Assembly (NCBI GenBank): GCA_027483245.1
Contig: JAIXVB010000518.1
Location: forward strand, 1 to 36,577
Reading direction: 5' to 3'
Origin: Verrucomicrobiaceae bacterium
GTDB lineage: Bacteria; Verrucomicrobiota; Verrucomicrobiia; Verrucomicrobiales; Verrucomicrobiaceae
DNA length: 36,577 nucleotides
A program made the position numbers and the translations under genes. Below, one piece after another: positions 1 to 10,837 of the stretch. Under the pieces are notes generated by a model, which searched no databases, was not told the origin of the DNA, and was given only the letters and a program-made list of their open reading frames with translations. Numbering within the stretch: the stretch's first letter is position 1; each line of letters begins with the position of its first letter.

Positions 1-24
1 CGCAAAAGGCTTGGCTCGGCAGCT

Positions 25-67
25 GAACACTGATTACTGAATACCGAACACTGATTACTGTTTACTG
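25..67 (+). repeat. Degenerate heptanucleotide tandem array (GANNACT)
   Basis: Six consecutive 7-base units fit GANNACT or differ by a base or two. A 15-base block is repeated exactly at 25-39 and 46-60. The array ends 17 bases before the start codon at 85. A shorter array of the same unit, in the same orientation relative to the next gene, lies at 12886-12913 upstream of the ParC-like gene. The function is unknown. Confidence 0.7.
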
Positions 68-84
68 CTCCCCCCTCGAAGCCC

Positions 85-3000
85 ATGTCCGATTCTCTGC
101 ACCACCTTCTCATCAGTGCCTCGGCGGGGTCCGGGAAGACTTACCAGTTGGTGCGGCGTTACTTGCATCTGCTGGCGCTGGGGCAGGAGGCGCAGGGGAT
201 TGCGGCGATGACGTTCACGCGCAAGGCAGCGGGGGAGTTTTTCAGCCGGATCCTCCAGCGACTGGCGGAGATGGCGCAGGAGCCTGAGATGGCGGAGGCT
301 TTTTTCAAGGGGGTGACGCCGCCGGTGGAAACGGCGCAGGACTTTGGCCAGATGCTGCGGCGGGTGACTCGGCAGATGCATCGGCTGCGGTTGGGGACGA
401 TGGACAGTTTCTTTGCCAATGTGGCCTCGTGTTTTCCCATGGAGCTGGGCCTGCCTGCGGGGGCGCGGGTGATGGATGAGTCGGAGACGAGACAGGCGCG
501 AAAGGAGGCTCTGGAGGGTTTGCTGGAAAGGCTCTACCAAGACGAGCATGGAGCGGCGCAGACGACGCTGATGGAGGCCTACAAACAGGCGACCTTTGGC
601 GCGGAGGAAAAGACGGTGGATCAGACCCTGCAGGATTGGTTGGCCAATGGGCTGACGCTGTGGGAGGACAGTTTGGGCGGTGAGAGGAGAGGCTGGGGGG
701 AGCTGGGGCGGATCTGGTCGCAGAAGCTCGAGCTGGGGACGCTGGCGGAGGTGATCGCGGAACTGCGCGTGGCTTTTCAACCGGGCAATGCCAAGGGGCA
801 GGACATGCTGGAAGAGCTGTGTGTGCAGGCGCTGGAGTCGGTGCCGGGCATGAGTCTGCCATCGCGCGTGAAGTTCTTTTTGGATAAGCTGCCGGAAATC
901 TGGAGTGATCTGCTGGCGGGGGATGCGGAGCTGGCCTGGGGAAAAAAAACGCGGGTCACGGGGGCGGCGGCGAGTGCGATGGTGAAGCTGGCCCGCACGT
1001 TGATGGCGCGAGAGTTTGTGGTGCGGGCGCAGCGGACTCAGGGCCTGGCAGCGGTAATGGCGATGATGGCGGAGGAGTATGCGCAGACGGTGCGGGCGCG
1101 GGGGAGATTGTCCTTTGCGGATGTGCAGCGGCTACTCTCGGACGCGGCGGTGCAGAAGTCTCCCTGGATCACGGGGGAAGGGGATCTGTGGTTTCGCCTG
1201 GATGGTCAGCATGAGCACTGGCTGCTGGATGAGTTCCAGGACACGAGCCGTGTGCAATGGCGGGTGATCGGCGGGCTGGTGGATGAGGTGATCCAGGACG
1301 AGGGCGGGGAGCGCAGTTTCTTTGCGGTCGGGGATCCGAAGCAGTCGATCTATCTGTGGCGGCAGGCGGAGCCGGATTTGTTCGATGACATCTTGCGTGC
1401 TTATCCAGGGCGGGGAGCGCAGGGATTGCATCGAGATCGGCTCAGCCAATCGTTCCGCAGTTCACAGTCGGTGCTGGATGCGGTGAATGCGGTCTTTGGC
1501 GATGCGCAGGTGCTGGGGAATCTGCTGCCGGAGGGCGCGCTGAAGGGATTTGCTTTTGAAAATCACACGGCGGCGAAACGTGATCTGACAGGCCATGCGG
1601 CGCTGCTGTCTCCCGATCCGAATCTGGAGAGTGAGGATGCGCAGACGCATCTCACAGCGGAGTTGTTGATGGAGATCCAGCCTCTCCAGCGCGGGCTTTC
1701 CTGTGCCATTCTGGTGCGTGCCAATAAAGATGCTCAAGCGATCACCGAGACGCTGCGGGCCAGCACGGGCATGGAGATCGTCTGTGAGTCTGACCAGCAT
1801 CCGTGCACGGACAATGCGGTGACTTTAGCGCTGCTGTCCGTGCTGCAACTGGCGGCGCATCCGGGAGATAAGATGGCGTTGGAACATCTCAAAATGACGC
1901 CGCTTTGGCCCCTGCTTCAAGGGGCGCGAGATGAGGGCGCTGGGGCTGAGGCGCTGAGAACGGAGGAGGCAGCTTGGCGTTACGCCATCACGGCCGTGCA
2001 GAGTCGGGTGTATGAAAAGGGCTTTGCCGCGTTCATGGAAGAATGGACGCCGCTGATCTGGAAGGTGCATCCTGAGATGGATGGCTTTCATGCGCGGCGG
2101 TTGGCGCAGATGGCGGACATCGCGGCGGAGTTTGATGCGACGGGCAATCGTGATCTGGATGCCTTTCTGGAGCATGCTCGTGAGTATCCGCTGCGCACAC
2201 GAGGCGCCGCCAACGCCATTCAGGTGATGACGATTCATGCCTCCAAGGGACTCGAGTTTGACATCGTCATCCTGCCGCGACTGGACGGCGCGGCGATGGA
2301 TCAAGCGCGGCAGGAAGATCTGCTGGTCAGTCGAGATGCGGAGGGCGTGCGATGGGTGCTTCAGACACCGCCGAAAGTCTATGCGCAGCTGGATCCGACT
2401 CTGCGTTCTGAGCTTTTGGAAACCAAACGACGCACGGCCTTTGAGTCCTTGTGTCGGCTCTATGTGGCGATGACGAGGGCGAAGCGAGCGCTCTATCTGA
2501 TCACCGATGTGCCCCCGAAAAATGCGGGTGCGCTTAAAGAAGCCAAACTGCTGCGCGAGACGCTGGGGAGCTCTCCGAAGCTGCGTGAAGGCACGGCACA
2601 GATGCTGGAATGGGAGACGGGAGATCCGCAGTGGTTTGTGGCCCATGCCTTTGTCCCAGCGACCTTGCCCGAGCCGATCGTGCTGCATCGACCCCTGGGG
2701 GAACTTCTGCGTCAATCGCAGCCGATGCCAAGGCGTCGCACGCCTTCCGGTGAGGAAGGGTTCGAGGTCAATGGAAAGGTCCTGTTTGGCGAGGGCAGGG
2801 AACCGGGGCGACGTCTCGGCACGCTCGTGCATGAGCTTTTTGCCGAGATCGAATGGTCACCCGTGTTGTCGGAGCTGGAGGCACGCTGGTTGGAGAAGGG
2901 CTTGCTGACGCCGGACGATCTGAGCGCAACGGAGGGACCCGCCGCCACGGCTCTCGACATGGTGCGTCAGGTTCTGGCCACTGCTGCCTGTCAGCCAGTG

Positions 3001-3318
3001 TTTGCCCCGCCAAGCACACAGGCGGTGGTGTGGCGAGAGCGGTCCTTTGATCTCATGGTTTCCGGGGAATGGATCACGGGCACCTTTGATCGGGTGCTGT
3101 TGGATCGCGATGCTCAGGGGCGCTACACTCAGGCCTGGATTGTCGATTTTAAGACCGATGATGTGCCCGATGAAGCGGCCCTGGAGGAAAAGCTTGCGGG
3201 TTATCGACCGCAGATCGTGCTCTATCGTCAGGCGCTTGCACGCTTGACCGGGCTGGCCGCCCAGGACATTCGGGCCTCTCTGCTCTTCACGCGCCGTCAG
3301 TCTCTAGTGGCGCTCTGA
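85..3318 (+). CDS. addA: UvrD/Rep-family helicase with C-terminal RecB-type nuclease (AddA/RecB-like)
   Basis: A 1077-residue ATP-dependent helicase-nuclease expected to process double-strand DNA ends for recombinational repair. The SF1 helicase motifs appear in order: Walker A ASAGSGKT at 12-19; DEFQDTS near 382; the motif III region GDPKQSIYLWRQ near 415; the motif IV region SQSFRSSQ; motif V MTIHASKGLEFD near 715; motif VI LYVAMTRAKRAL near 792. The C-terminus carries the RecB/AddA PD-(D/E)XK nuclease: LGTLVHELF near 911, GTFDRVL near 1000, and DFKT with D1021 and K1023. The length fits AddA (about 1100-1230 residues). The partner subunit AddB is not in the window and would be expected left of it. 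ATG 85 has no Shine-Dalgarno and follows a heptamer array and a C-rich tract. The family call is firm; AddA versus RecB naming is less so. Confidence 0.9.
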   Translation: MSDSLHHLLISASAGSGKTYQLVRRYLHLLALGQEAQGIAAMTFTRKAAGEFFSRILQRLAEMAQEPEMAEAFFKGVTPPVETAQDFGQMLRRVTRQMHRLRLGTMDSFFANVASCFPMELGLPAGARVMDESETRQARKEALEGLLERLYQDEHGAAQTTLMEAYKQATFGAEEKTVDQTLQDWLANGLTLWEDSLGGERRGWGELGRIWSQKLELGTLAEVIAELRVAFQPGNAKGQDMLEELCVQALESVPGMSLPSRVKFFLDKLPEIWSDLLAGDAELAWGKKTRVTGAAASAMVKLARTLMAREFVVRAQRTQGLAAVMAMMAEEYAQTVRARGRLSFADVQRLLSDAAVQKSPWITGEGDLWFRLDGQHEHWLLDEFQDTSRVQWRVIGGLVDEVIQDEGGERSFFAVGDPKQSIYLWRQAEPDLFDDILRAYPGRGAQGLHRDRLSQSFRSSQSVLDAVNAVFGDAQVLGNLLPEGALKGFAFENHTAAKRDLTGHAALLSPDPNLESEDAQTHLTAELLMEIQPLQRGLSCAILVRANKDAQAITETLRASTGMEIVCESDQHPCTDNAVTLALLSVLQLAAHPGDKMALEHLKMTPLWPLLQGARDEGAGAEALRTEEAAWRYAITAVQSRVYEKGFAAFMEEWTPLIWKVHPEMDGFHARRLAQMADIAAEFDATGNRDLDAFLEHAREYPLRTRGAANAIQVMTIHASKGLEFDIVILPRLDGAAMDQARQEDLLVSRDAEGVRWVLQTPPKVYAQLDPTLRSELLETKRRTAFESLCRLYVAMTRAKRALYLITDVPPKNAGALKEAKLLRETLGSSPKLREGTAQMLEWETGDPQWFVAHAFVPATLPEPIVLHRPLGELLRQSQPMPRRRTPSGEEGFEVNGKVLFGEGREPGRRLGTLVHELFAEIEWSPVLSELEARWLEKGLLTPDDLSATEGPAATALDMVRQVLATAACQPVFAPPSTQAVVWRERSFDLMVSGEWITGTFDRVLLDRDAQGRYTQAWIVDFKTDDVPDEAALEEKLAGYRPQIVLYRQALARLTGLAAQDIRASLLFTRRQSLVAL

Positions 3319-3407
3319 GGCCGGTTCAGGGAGGAGGAATGGCAGGGCGATCAACTGTGCCTTGCACGGTGGCACTGCGACTGCTCCTATCTGCCACAAT
3401 CTCCTTC

Positions 3408-5715
<2,308 letters not shown>

Positions 5716-5730
5716 GCTGACGACTTCGAA

Positions 5731-5775
5731 ACCCAAAACCGGCAAGCCAGAAGGTTGGCTTGTCGGTTGTTGGGT
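5731..5775 (+). terminator. Strong hairpin after icd
   Basis: The left arm 5731-5749 pairs with 5756-5775 around a 6-base loop (GAAGGT). There is one bulged C and one G-T wobble, giving about 19 pairs. It starts 15 bases after the icd stop. No T-tract follows, so it could be a factor-dependent terminator or a 3'-end-stabilising hairpin. Confidence 0.6.
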
Positions 5776-5860
5776 CTGAGGTCACTCGATGGATCACTCG
5801 TGCTGAAGTGGAACAGGCGTGAATCCTTGAACCTGGGTGCGTTTATTGATTTTTCACGAG

Positions 5861-6292
5861 ATGCCGAGTTCTGAACGTTCCATTTCCCCAGCGCCGACAC
5901 CTACCCAGCGGGTGGACAAGTGGCTGCATCATGTGCGAGTGTTTAAAACGCGCAGTTTGGCCACTCAAGCCTGTGGCCGGGGACACGTGACGCTGGATGG
6001 CCAGGAGGTGAAAGCATCGCGCGATCTAAAATTCGGGGATGTGCTGGAGGTGGTGCGCGGGGATTTGCGTCTGCGAGTACGGGTCCTAGCCCTGCCTCCC
6101 CAGCGATTGAGTGCGCCGAGGGTGCCTGAGTTTTTGGAGAATCTGACGCCTCAAGAATGGATCGAAAAAGCCAAAGCACTGCGTTTGCAACGCGAGCTGG
6201 AAACGCCTCGTGCCCATGAAACGGTGGCCAAGCCGAACAAACAGCAACTCCGCCAATTGCGCGAATGGCGAGAGCAGAATGAAGATCGTTAA
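5861..6292 (+). CDS. S4-domain RNA-binding protein, Hsp15/HslR-like
   Basis: A small basic cytoplasmic protein of 143 residues from ATG 5861. An S4 RNA-binding domain starts at RVDKWLHHVRVFKTRSLATQ, continues through GHVTLDGQEVKASRDLKFGD, and is followed by a helical basic tail containing KPNKQQLRQLREW. E. coli Hsp15 (HslR) has the same order: S4 domain, then a basic C-terminal helix with a PDKKERR segment. Hsp15 binds stalled 50S subunits carrying nascent chains; the same role is inferred here. A GTG at 5837 would add 8 residues that do not look like family sequence. The gene stands alone between icd and the aminotransferase. Confidence 0.8.
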   Translation: MPSSERSISPAPTPTQRVDKWLHHVRVFKTRSLATQACGRGHVTLDGQEVKASRDLKFGDVLEVVRGDLRLRVRVLALPPQRLSAPRVPEFLENLTPQEWIEKAKALRLQRELETPRAHETVAKPNKQQLRQLREWREQNEDR

Positions 6293-6399
6293 AGATCTCG
6301 TTTCTTAAGGGTGGCCTTCATTCCTTGTCTTGCTGATACACACTTGCTTGCAAACCGGCGTTCGGCTGGCATTCTCACGCCCCTCTCTACCCACTCATC

Positions 6400-7293
6400 A
6401 TGGCCTCATCCCCCCTGCTCATCTACCTCGACGGTAAACTTGTTCCTGAATCCGAGGCCAAGGTATCTGTCTTCGACCACGGTCTGCTTTACGGCGATGG
6501 CTGCTTTGAGGGGATCCGCATTTACAATGGCCGTGTCTTTCGTCTGACGGAACACTTGGTTCGCCTCTATGAAAGTGCGCGTTCCATCTGTCTGACCATC
6601 CCGATCTCGATCGAGGAGATGGAAAAGGCCACCGTGGAGACCGTCGCCGCAAACAATCTGCGGGATGGTTACATCCGTCTGGTCATCACTCGTGGAGTGG
6701 GCTCGCTGGGGCTGAACCCTTATCAATGTCCAAAGGCCGGCATCATCATCATCGCCAGCGGCATCACGCTCTATGCGAAGGAAAAGTATGAGACGGGTCT
6801 GAATCTCATCACCTGTGCCACACGCCGCCCGACACCTGCCGCGCTGAGTCCGCAAGTGAAGAGCCTGAACTACCTGAACAACATCATGGCCAAGATCGAG
6901 TGCATCCAGGCCGGGTGTGAAGAGGGCATCATGCTCAACGAACAAGGTTATGTGTCCGAGTGCACAGGAGACAATGTGTTCATCCTGAAGAACGGCCAAG
7001 TTTACACGCCCACCATCGCCAGTGGCGCACTCAATGGCATTACCCGCCAAGCCGTGATCGAGGTCATGCGCGAGATGGGGCTTCAAGTCCACGAGGTGAC
7101 CATGACACGCCATGAAATCTACACGGCAGACGAGTGTTTCCTCACGGGCACCGCTGCGGAAGTGATCCCTGCGGTGCAATATGACCGTCGCCCCATCGGT
7201 GACGGCAAGCCTGGGAAGATCACGGCCGAGATCATCGAGCGCTTCAAGAAACTGGCGAACTCGACCGGCACGCCGGTGCCTTACCAGGCTTGA
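6400..7293 (+). CDS. ilvE: Branched-chain amino acid aminotransferase
   Basis: A 297-residue fold-type IV PLP enzyme that transfers the amino group between glutamate and the 2-oxo acids of Val, Leu and Ile. The N-terminus has the family pattern DGKLVPESEAKVSVFDHGLL then YGDGCFEGIR. The PLP lysine is K154 in VKSLNYLNNIMAK. The cofactor-binding region continues with EQGYVSECTGDNVFILK and GITRQAVIE, and the C-terminal part has DECFLTGTAAEVIPAV. No D-amino-acid transaminase or ADC lyase signature is evident, so the branched-chain assignment is good though class IV subfamilies are close. ATG 6400 lacks a Shine-Dalgarno and follows a CT-rich leader. The thymidylate synthase gene follows after 30 bases, so cotranscription is possible. 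Confidence 0.92.
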   Translation: MASSPLLIYLDGKLVPESEAKVSVFDHGLLYGDGCFEGIRIYNGRVFRLTEHLVRLYESARSICLTIPISIEEMEKATVETVAANNLRDGYIRLVITRGVGSLGLNPYQCPKAGIIIIASGITLYAKEKYETGLNLITCATRRPTPAALSPQVKSLNYLNNIMAKIECIQAGCEEGIMLNEQGYVSECTGDNVFILKNGQVYTPTIASGALNGITRQAVIEVMREMGLQVHEVTMTRHEIYTADECFLTGTAAEVIPAVQYDRRPIGDGKPGKITAEIIERFKKLANSTGTPVPYQA

Positions 7294-7323
7294 TCTGCGA
7301 AGAGTCCTTCATCGTGCCTTGAG

Positions 7324-8121
7324 ATGAACGAATACCACCGCCTGCTCCAAAAAGTCCTCACTCAGGGAAGTTACCGTGAGGACCGGACGGGCACCGGCGC
7401 GTATTCGGTCTTCGGTGAGCAGAGCCGGTATGATCTGAGTGCTGGGTTCCCCATCGTCACGACGAAGAAGCTGCATTTGCGCAGCATCATTCATGAACTG
7501 CTTTGGTTCCTCAAAGGCGATACGAACATCCGTTACCTTCAGGAAAACAAGGTCACCATCTGGGATGAGTGGGCGGATGAAAGCGGTGAACTCGGGCCGG
7601 TCTATGGTGCCCAATGGCGGCGCTGGCAGGGTTCGCCTGAGGCATTGCCGATTGATCAGATTCAAAAGCTCGTGGCGGGTTTGAAATCCAATCCCTACAG
7701 TCGGCGGCACATCGTCAGTGCTTGGAATGTCGCGGTGGTGGATCAGATGGCGCTGCCGCCTTGCCACTGTCTGTTCCAGTTCTTTGTCGATCAAGGGAAA
7801 CTGAGCTGCCAGCTTTATCAACGCAGTGCGGATCTGTTTCTCGGGGTTCCTTTCAACATCGCGAGTTACGCGCTTTTGACGATGATGGTGGCGCAGGTCT
7901 GCGATCTTCAACCGGGAGATTTTGTCCATACCTTTGGCGACCTGCATCTTTACAAAAATCATCTCGAGCAGGCTGAACTCCAACTCAGTCGCGAGCCGCG
8001 CGCGCTGCCGGTGATGAAGCTGAATCCTGAAGTGAAAGACCTCTTCGGTTTTCAATTCGAAGACTTCACGTTGGAAGGTTACGATCCCCATCCTGCGATC
8101 AAGGCCCCGATTGCGGTCTGA
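7324..8121 (+). CDS. thyA: Thymidylate synthase
   Basis: Methylates dUMP to dTMP using methylenetetrahydrofolate, which is oxidised to dihydrofolate. At 265 residues it is nearly the length of E. coli ThyA (264). Visible signatures: [14 protein letters not shown] with the phosphate-binding Arg at 21; [28 protein letters not shown]; the second phosphate-binding site SRRH; the catalytic cysteine C147 in [31 protein letters not shown]; and HLYKNHLEQ near the end. No folA/dfr gene is adjacent. It probably belongs to a short unit with the aminotransferase. Confidence 0.97.
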   Translation: MNEYHRLLQKVLTQGSYREDRTGTGAYSVFGEQSRYDLSAGFPIVTTKKLHLRSIIHELLWFLKGDTNIRYLQENKVTIWDEWADESGELGPVYGAQWRRWQGSPEALPIDQIQKLVAGLKSNPYSRRHIVSAWNVAVVDQMALPPCHCLFQFFVDQGKLSCQLYQRSADLFLGVPFNIASYALLTMMVAQVCDLQPGDFVHTFGDLHLYKNHLEQAELQLSREPRALPVMKLNPEVKDLFGFQFEDFTLEGYDPHPAIKAPIAV

Positions 8122-8135
8122 TCTCCACGAACTCA

Positions 8136-8162
8136 CACAGCCATGATCCGGGGCAGGCTGTG
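8136..8162 (+). terminator. Possible terminator hairpin after thyA
   Basis: CACAGCC (8136-8142) pairs with GGCTGTG (8156-8162) over a 13-base loop, 14 bases after the thyA stop and followed by AAAAATAG. There is no T-tract on the plus strand. Weak evidence. Confidence 0.35.
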
Positions 8163-8209
8163 AAAAATAGAGTGTCCAATCTGAACCCGTCCTGGACTCA
8201 ATGTTTGCC

Positions 8210-9454
8210 ATGAATCGCCGCCACTTTCTCACCAGTTCCCTTGCTGCTCTTTTGTCTCCCATTGCTGCTCAACAGGGACGTGCTCCGCGTTTGGTGCTGC
8301 GCTCCTCTTGGCAGACCGTGAACATCGGTGACATCGCTCACACACCCGGTGTTTTGGCCCTGCTGGAAAAACACCTGCCGCATGTGGAAGTGCGCCTTTG
8401 GCCCAGCAAGGTGGACAACGGCGTCGAAGAAATGCTGATGAAGCGTTTCCCGAAGCTCATCATTCTCAAAGGCACGGACGTGAAGAAGGCTTTTGAAGAG
8501 TGTGACTTTCTCCTTCACGGTTCGGGGCCTTCGTTGGTCGCTGAAAAGGATGTGGTGAAGTGGGCCAAAGAAACGGGCAAACCTTACGGCGTCTATGGCA
8601 TCACGCTGCCGATTCAGAGTTCGACTTCGACCAAGCCCGCTTCAGACAGTTCCGTTTCAAAAACGATTGAAGTGCTCAGTGGCGGCAAGTTTGCCTTCTT
8701 CCGGGATTCTGTTTCACTCGGAGTTGCCAAGGAGCGTGGCTGCACCTGTCCGATCATGGAGTTTGGTCCTGATGGTGCCTTTGCCACCGATCTGCGAGAT
8801 GACGAAAAGGCCATCGCCTTTCTCAAGGAACACGGTTTGGAAGAGGGGAAATTCCTCTGCTGCATCGGCCGTTTGCGTTTCTCGGAGTATTGGAAAATGA
8901 AGCCCGGCGTGAAGTTTGATGAAACCAAACACACGCGCAATGAAGCGATGAAGGAGCATGATTTGGCACCTTTGCGGCAGGCAATCATCGCTGTGGTGCA
9001 GCAGACGGACATGAAGGTGCTGCTTTGCCCGGAAGATTCCAGCCAGATGGAAGTGAACAAAGTGAACTTTTACGACAAACTGCCGGAAGACGTCAAAGCC
9101 AAGGTCGTTTGGCGGCCTAACTACTGGCTGACGGGTGAGGCCCTCAGCACCTATGTCCGCAGTGCGGGCCTATTTGGGGCGGAGATGCACAGTCCGATCA
9201 TGTGCATCGGCAATGGCATCCCGGCGATTGTTTGTCGGTGGAAAGAGCAGACCAGCAAAGGCCTGATGTGGCGCGACATCGGTCTGGACGAGTGGCTTTT
9301 TGATCTGGACAATGAAGCTGAAATCCCAGGGGTCGTGCCTGCGGTTCTGGCTTTGGCCAAAGATCCTGCTGCAGCCAAGATCAAGGCAGCCAAGGGACAA
9401 GCCGTGGTTCATGAGCGGCAGCGAGCCACGATGGCGATTGTCGGTCAGATGTGA
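8210..9454 (+). CDS. Polysaccharide pyruvyl transferase family protein with Tat-type signal
   Basis: A 414-residue protein from ATG 8210. The N-terminus [20 protein letters not shown] has paired arginines followed by a short hydrophobic stretch, like a Tat signal, so export is inferred. The mature part resembles the polysaccharide pyruvyl transferase (CsaB/WcaK-like) superfamily: [18 protein letters not shown] at the start, [13 protein letters not shown], a mid-region [16 protein letters not shown], and [19 protein letters not shown] near residue 325. Characterised members add ketal-pyruvate to polysaccharides from phosphoenolpyruvate in the cytoplasm, so an exported copy is odd and the substrate here is unknown. 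An ATG at 8201 would add three residues. It is a stand-alone gene between hairpins at 8136 and 9456. Confidence 0.72.
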   Translation: MNRRHFLTSSLAALLSPIAAQQGRAPRLVLRSSWQTVNIGDIAHTPGVLALLEKHLPHVEVRLWPSKVDNGVEEMLMKRFPKLIILKGTDVKKAFEECDFLLHGSGPSLVAEKDVVKWAKETGKPYGVYGITLPIQSSTSTKPASDSSVSKTIEVLSGGKFAFFRDSVSLGVAKERGCTCPIMEFGPDGAFATDLRDDEKAIAFLKEHGLEEGKFLCCIGRLRFSEYWKMKPGVKFDETKHTRNEAMKEHDLAPLRQAIIAVVQQTDMKVLLCPEDSSQMEVNKVNFYDKLPEDVKAKVVWRPNYWLTGEALSTYVRSAGLFGAEMHSPIMCIGNGIPAIVCRWKEQTSKGLMWRDIGLDEWLFDLDNEAEIPGVVPAVLALAKDPAAAKIKAAKGQAVVHERQRATMAIVGQM

Positions 9455-9455
9455 T

Positions 9456-9476
9456 CTTTCCCAACGTGTGGGAAAG
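9456..9476 (+). terminator. Hairpin directly after the pyruvyl-transferase-like gene
   Basis: CTTTCCCA (9456-9463) and TGGGAAAG (9469-9476) form a perfect 8-pair stem with a 5-base loop, one base after the stop codon. The downstream sequence TGGTCGCT has no T-tract, so the termination role is inferred from position only. Confidence 0.5.
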
Positions 9477-9571
9477 TGGTCGCTCCATACTTCGAAAGCG
9501 ATGTAAGGAGGCAAAGGACAAAGCTGAAAGGCAATGGCATGATCCATGCGCGCCATTAAAGGCGTTCTTTC

Positions 9572-10831
9572 ATGTTTTTTCCTTTTTCTTCTCCTCGCCT
9601 TGGGTTCGCGGTTTTGTTGATGGTGAGCACTCGACTTTGGGCGGTGTCAGACAATGTCACCCCTGGGCTGATCACGCCGCCTCTGATCCCACCTCTGGAG
9701 ATTCCTGAAGAAACCAAGCCGGGCGTGAACCTGGTGCGGTTTTCTTTTGATCGTGAGTTCGACTCACCGGTGACACTGGCGACCATGCCGGGTCCGAGTG
9801 GTGAGCAGGTCCTGGCGATGCAGCGGGGTGAGTTCTGTGCGCTGCGTTTGGATGGTTCGGGGCACTGGCGTTCGTTCTTGGATTTCCGTAAGCGCATGGA
9901 AGGCCTGATTCTCTTTGAAGAAGGCGTTCACGGCATCGCCTTTCATCCGAACTTTGCCGAGAATCGTCTGTTTTATCTGAGCTACTCTCAAAATGAACCG
10001 CGCCGAACGGTCATCAGTGAGATGCGTGCGACGGAGGGGGCGGATCCGGTGGCTTTGCCCGAGACTGAACGTGTGATCCTAGAGGTGCAGCAACCGCTGG
10101 CAGATCACTGGGGTGGGCATCTGACCTTTGGCCCAGAAGGTTATCTCTACATTGCCCTCGGCGATGGAGGCCTGCGTGACGATCCGTATCGGCTGGCTCA
10201 GAATCCCTGGGTGTTGCATGGAAAGATCCTCCGAATCGATGTCAATGGTCGCACGGGAGCCCTGCCGTATGGCATTCCTGAGGACAATCCTTTTGCCAAA
10301 GATCAGATGGTCCGAAGTGAGATTTTTGCGTTGGGTTTCCGCAATCCTTGGGGTGTCTCTTTTGATGCAAAAACAGGTGATCTCTGGTGTGCCGATGTGG
10401 GCCAGGATCTTTGGGAAGAGATCAACTTGGTCAAAAAAGGGGCCAACTATGGCTGGAGTGATCGAGATGGTCCAGGAGCCGCCGTTTTCCACCCGAAACC
10501 CCTGATCAACAACACCGCCTACACGGACCCTGTCCACGCCTATTCACGCATGAGGGCAGAAGGCCTGTGCATCATTGGAGGGTTGCTTTATCGCGGCGCT
10601 CAGTTGGATGGCCTGGAGGGCGCGTTCATCTTTGCGGATTGGGGTTTTGGCACGGTGTGGGCGCTTGAAATCAATCCTGAAACCCAAATGGCGACGAAGC
10701 GCCTGATTCTGCATCGCCGAGGTGATCAAGATCGCCTCAACCCCACCTTGATCACGGCAGACGTTCGGGGAGAGCCGATCGTGCTGTCGCAGGAAGGTGG
10801 GATCTACCGTCTGGAATCTGTTTCCGAGTGA
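9572..10831 (+). CDS. Secreted PQQ-type sugar dehydrogenase (GSDH family)
   Basis: A 419-residue protein with a Sec signal (residues 1-24, cleavage likely after LWA) and a glucose/sorbosone dehydrogenase beta-propeller, the family of soluble PQQ glucose dehydrogenase and E. coli YliI (Asd). Family motifs in order: EGVHGIAFHPNFAENRLFYL near 113; DHWGGHLTFGPEGYLYIALG near 179, with GDGG just after; HGKILRIDVNG; EIFALGFRNPWGVSFD near 251; CADVGQDLWEEINLV; NYGWS. It is expected to oxidise aldoses or other polyols in the periplasm and pass electrons to a quinone or cytochrome; PQQ use and the real substrate are inferred. No PQQ biosynthesis genes are in view. The stop is only 6 bases from the stop of the convergent topoisomerase gene. 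Confidence 0.87.
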   Translation: MFFPFSSPRLGFAVLLMVSTRLWAVSDNVTPGLITPPLIPPLEIPEETKPGVNLVRFSFDREFDSPVTLATMPGPSGEQVLAMQRGEFCALRLDGSGHWRSFLDFRKRMEGLILFEEGVHGIAFHPNFAENRLFYLSYSQNEPRRTVISEMRATEGADPVALPETERVILEVQQPLADHWGGHLTFGPEGYLYIALGDGGLRDDPYRLAQNPWVLHGKILRIDVNGRTGALPYGIPEDNPFAKDQMVRSEIFALGFRNPWGVSFDAKTGDLWCADVGQDLWEEINLVKKGANYGWSDRDGPGAAVFHPKPLINNTAYTDPVHAYSRMRAEGLCIIGGLLYRGAQLDGLEGAFIFADWGFGTVWALEINPETQMATKRLILHRRGDQDRLNPTLITADVRGEPIVLSQEGGIYRLESVSE

Positions 10832-10837
10832 CGCGGA

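Noticed and set aside
1825-2832. Long open frame on the minus strand inside the helicase-nuclease gene
   Set aside because: It is arginine/histidine-rich with no domain, and is the antisense shadow of a GC-rich coding gene with strong motifs on the plus strand.
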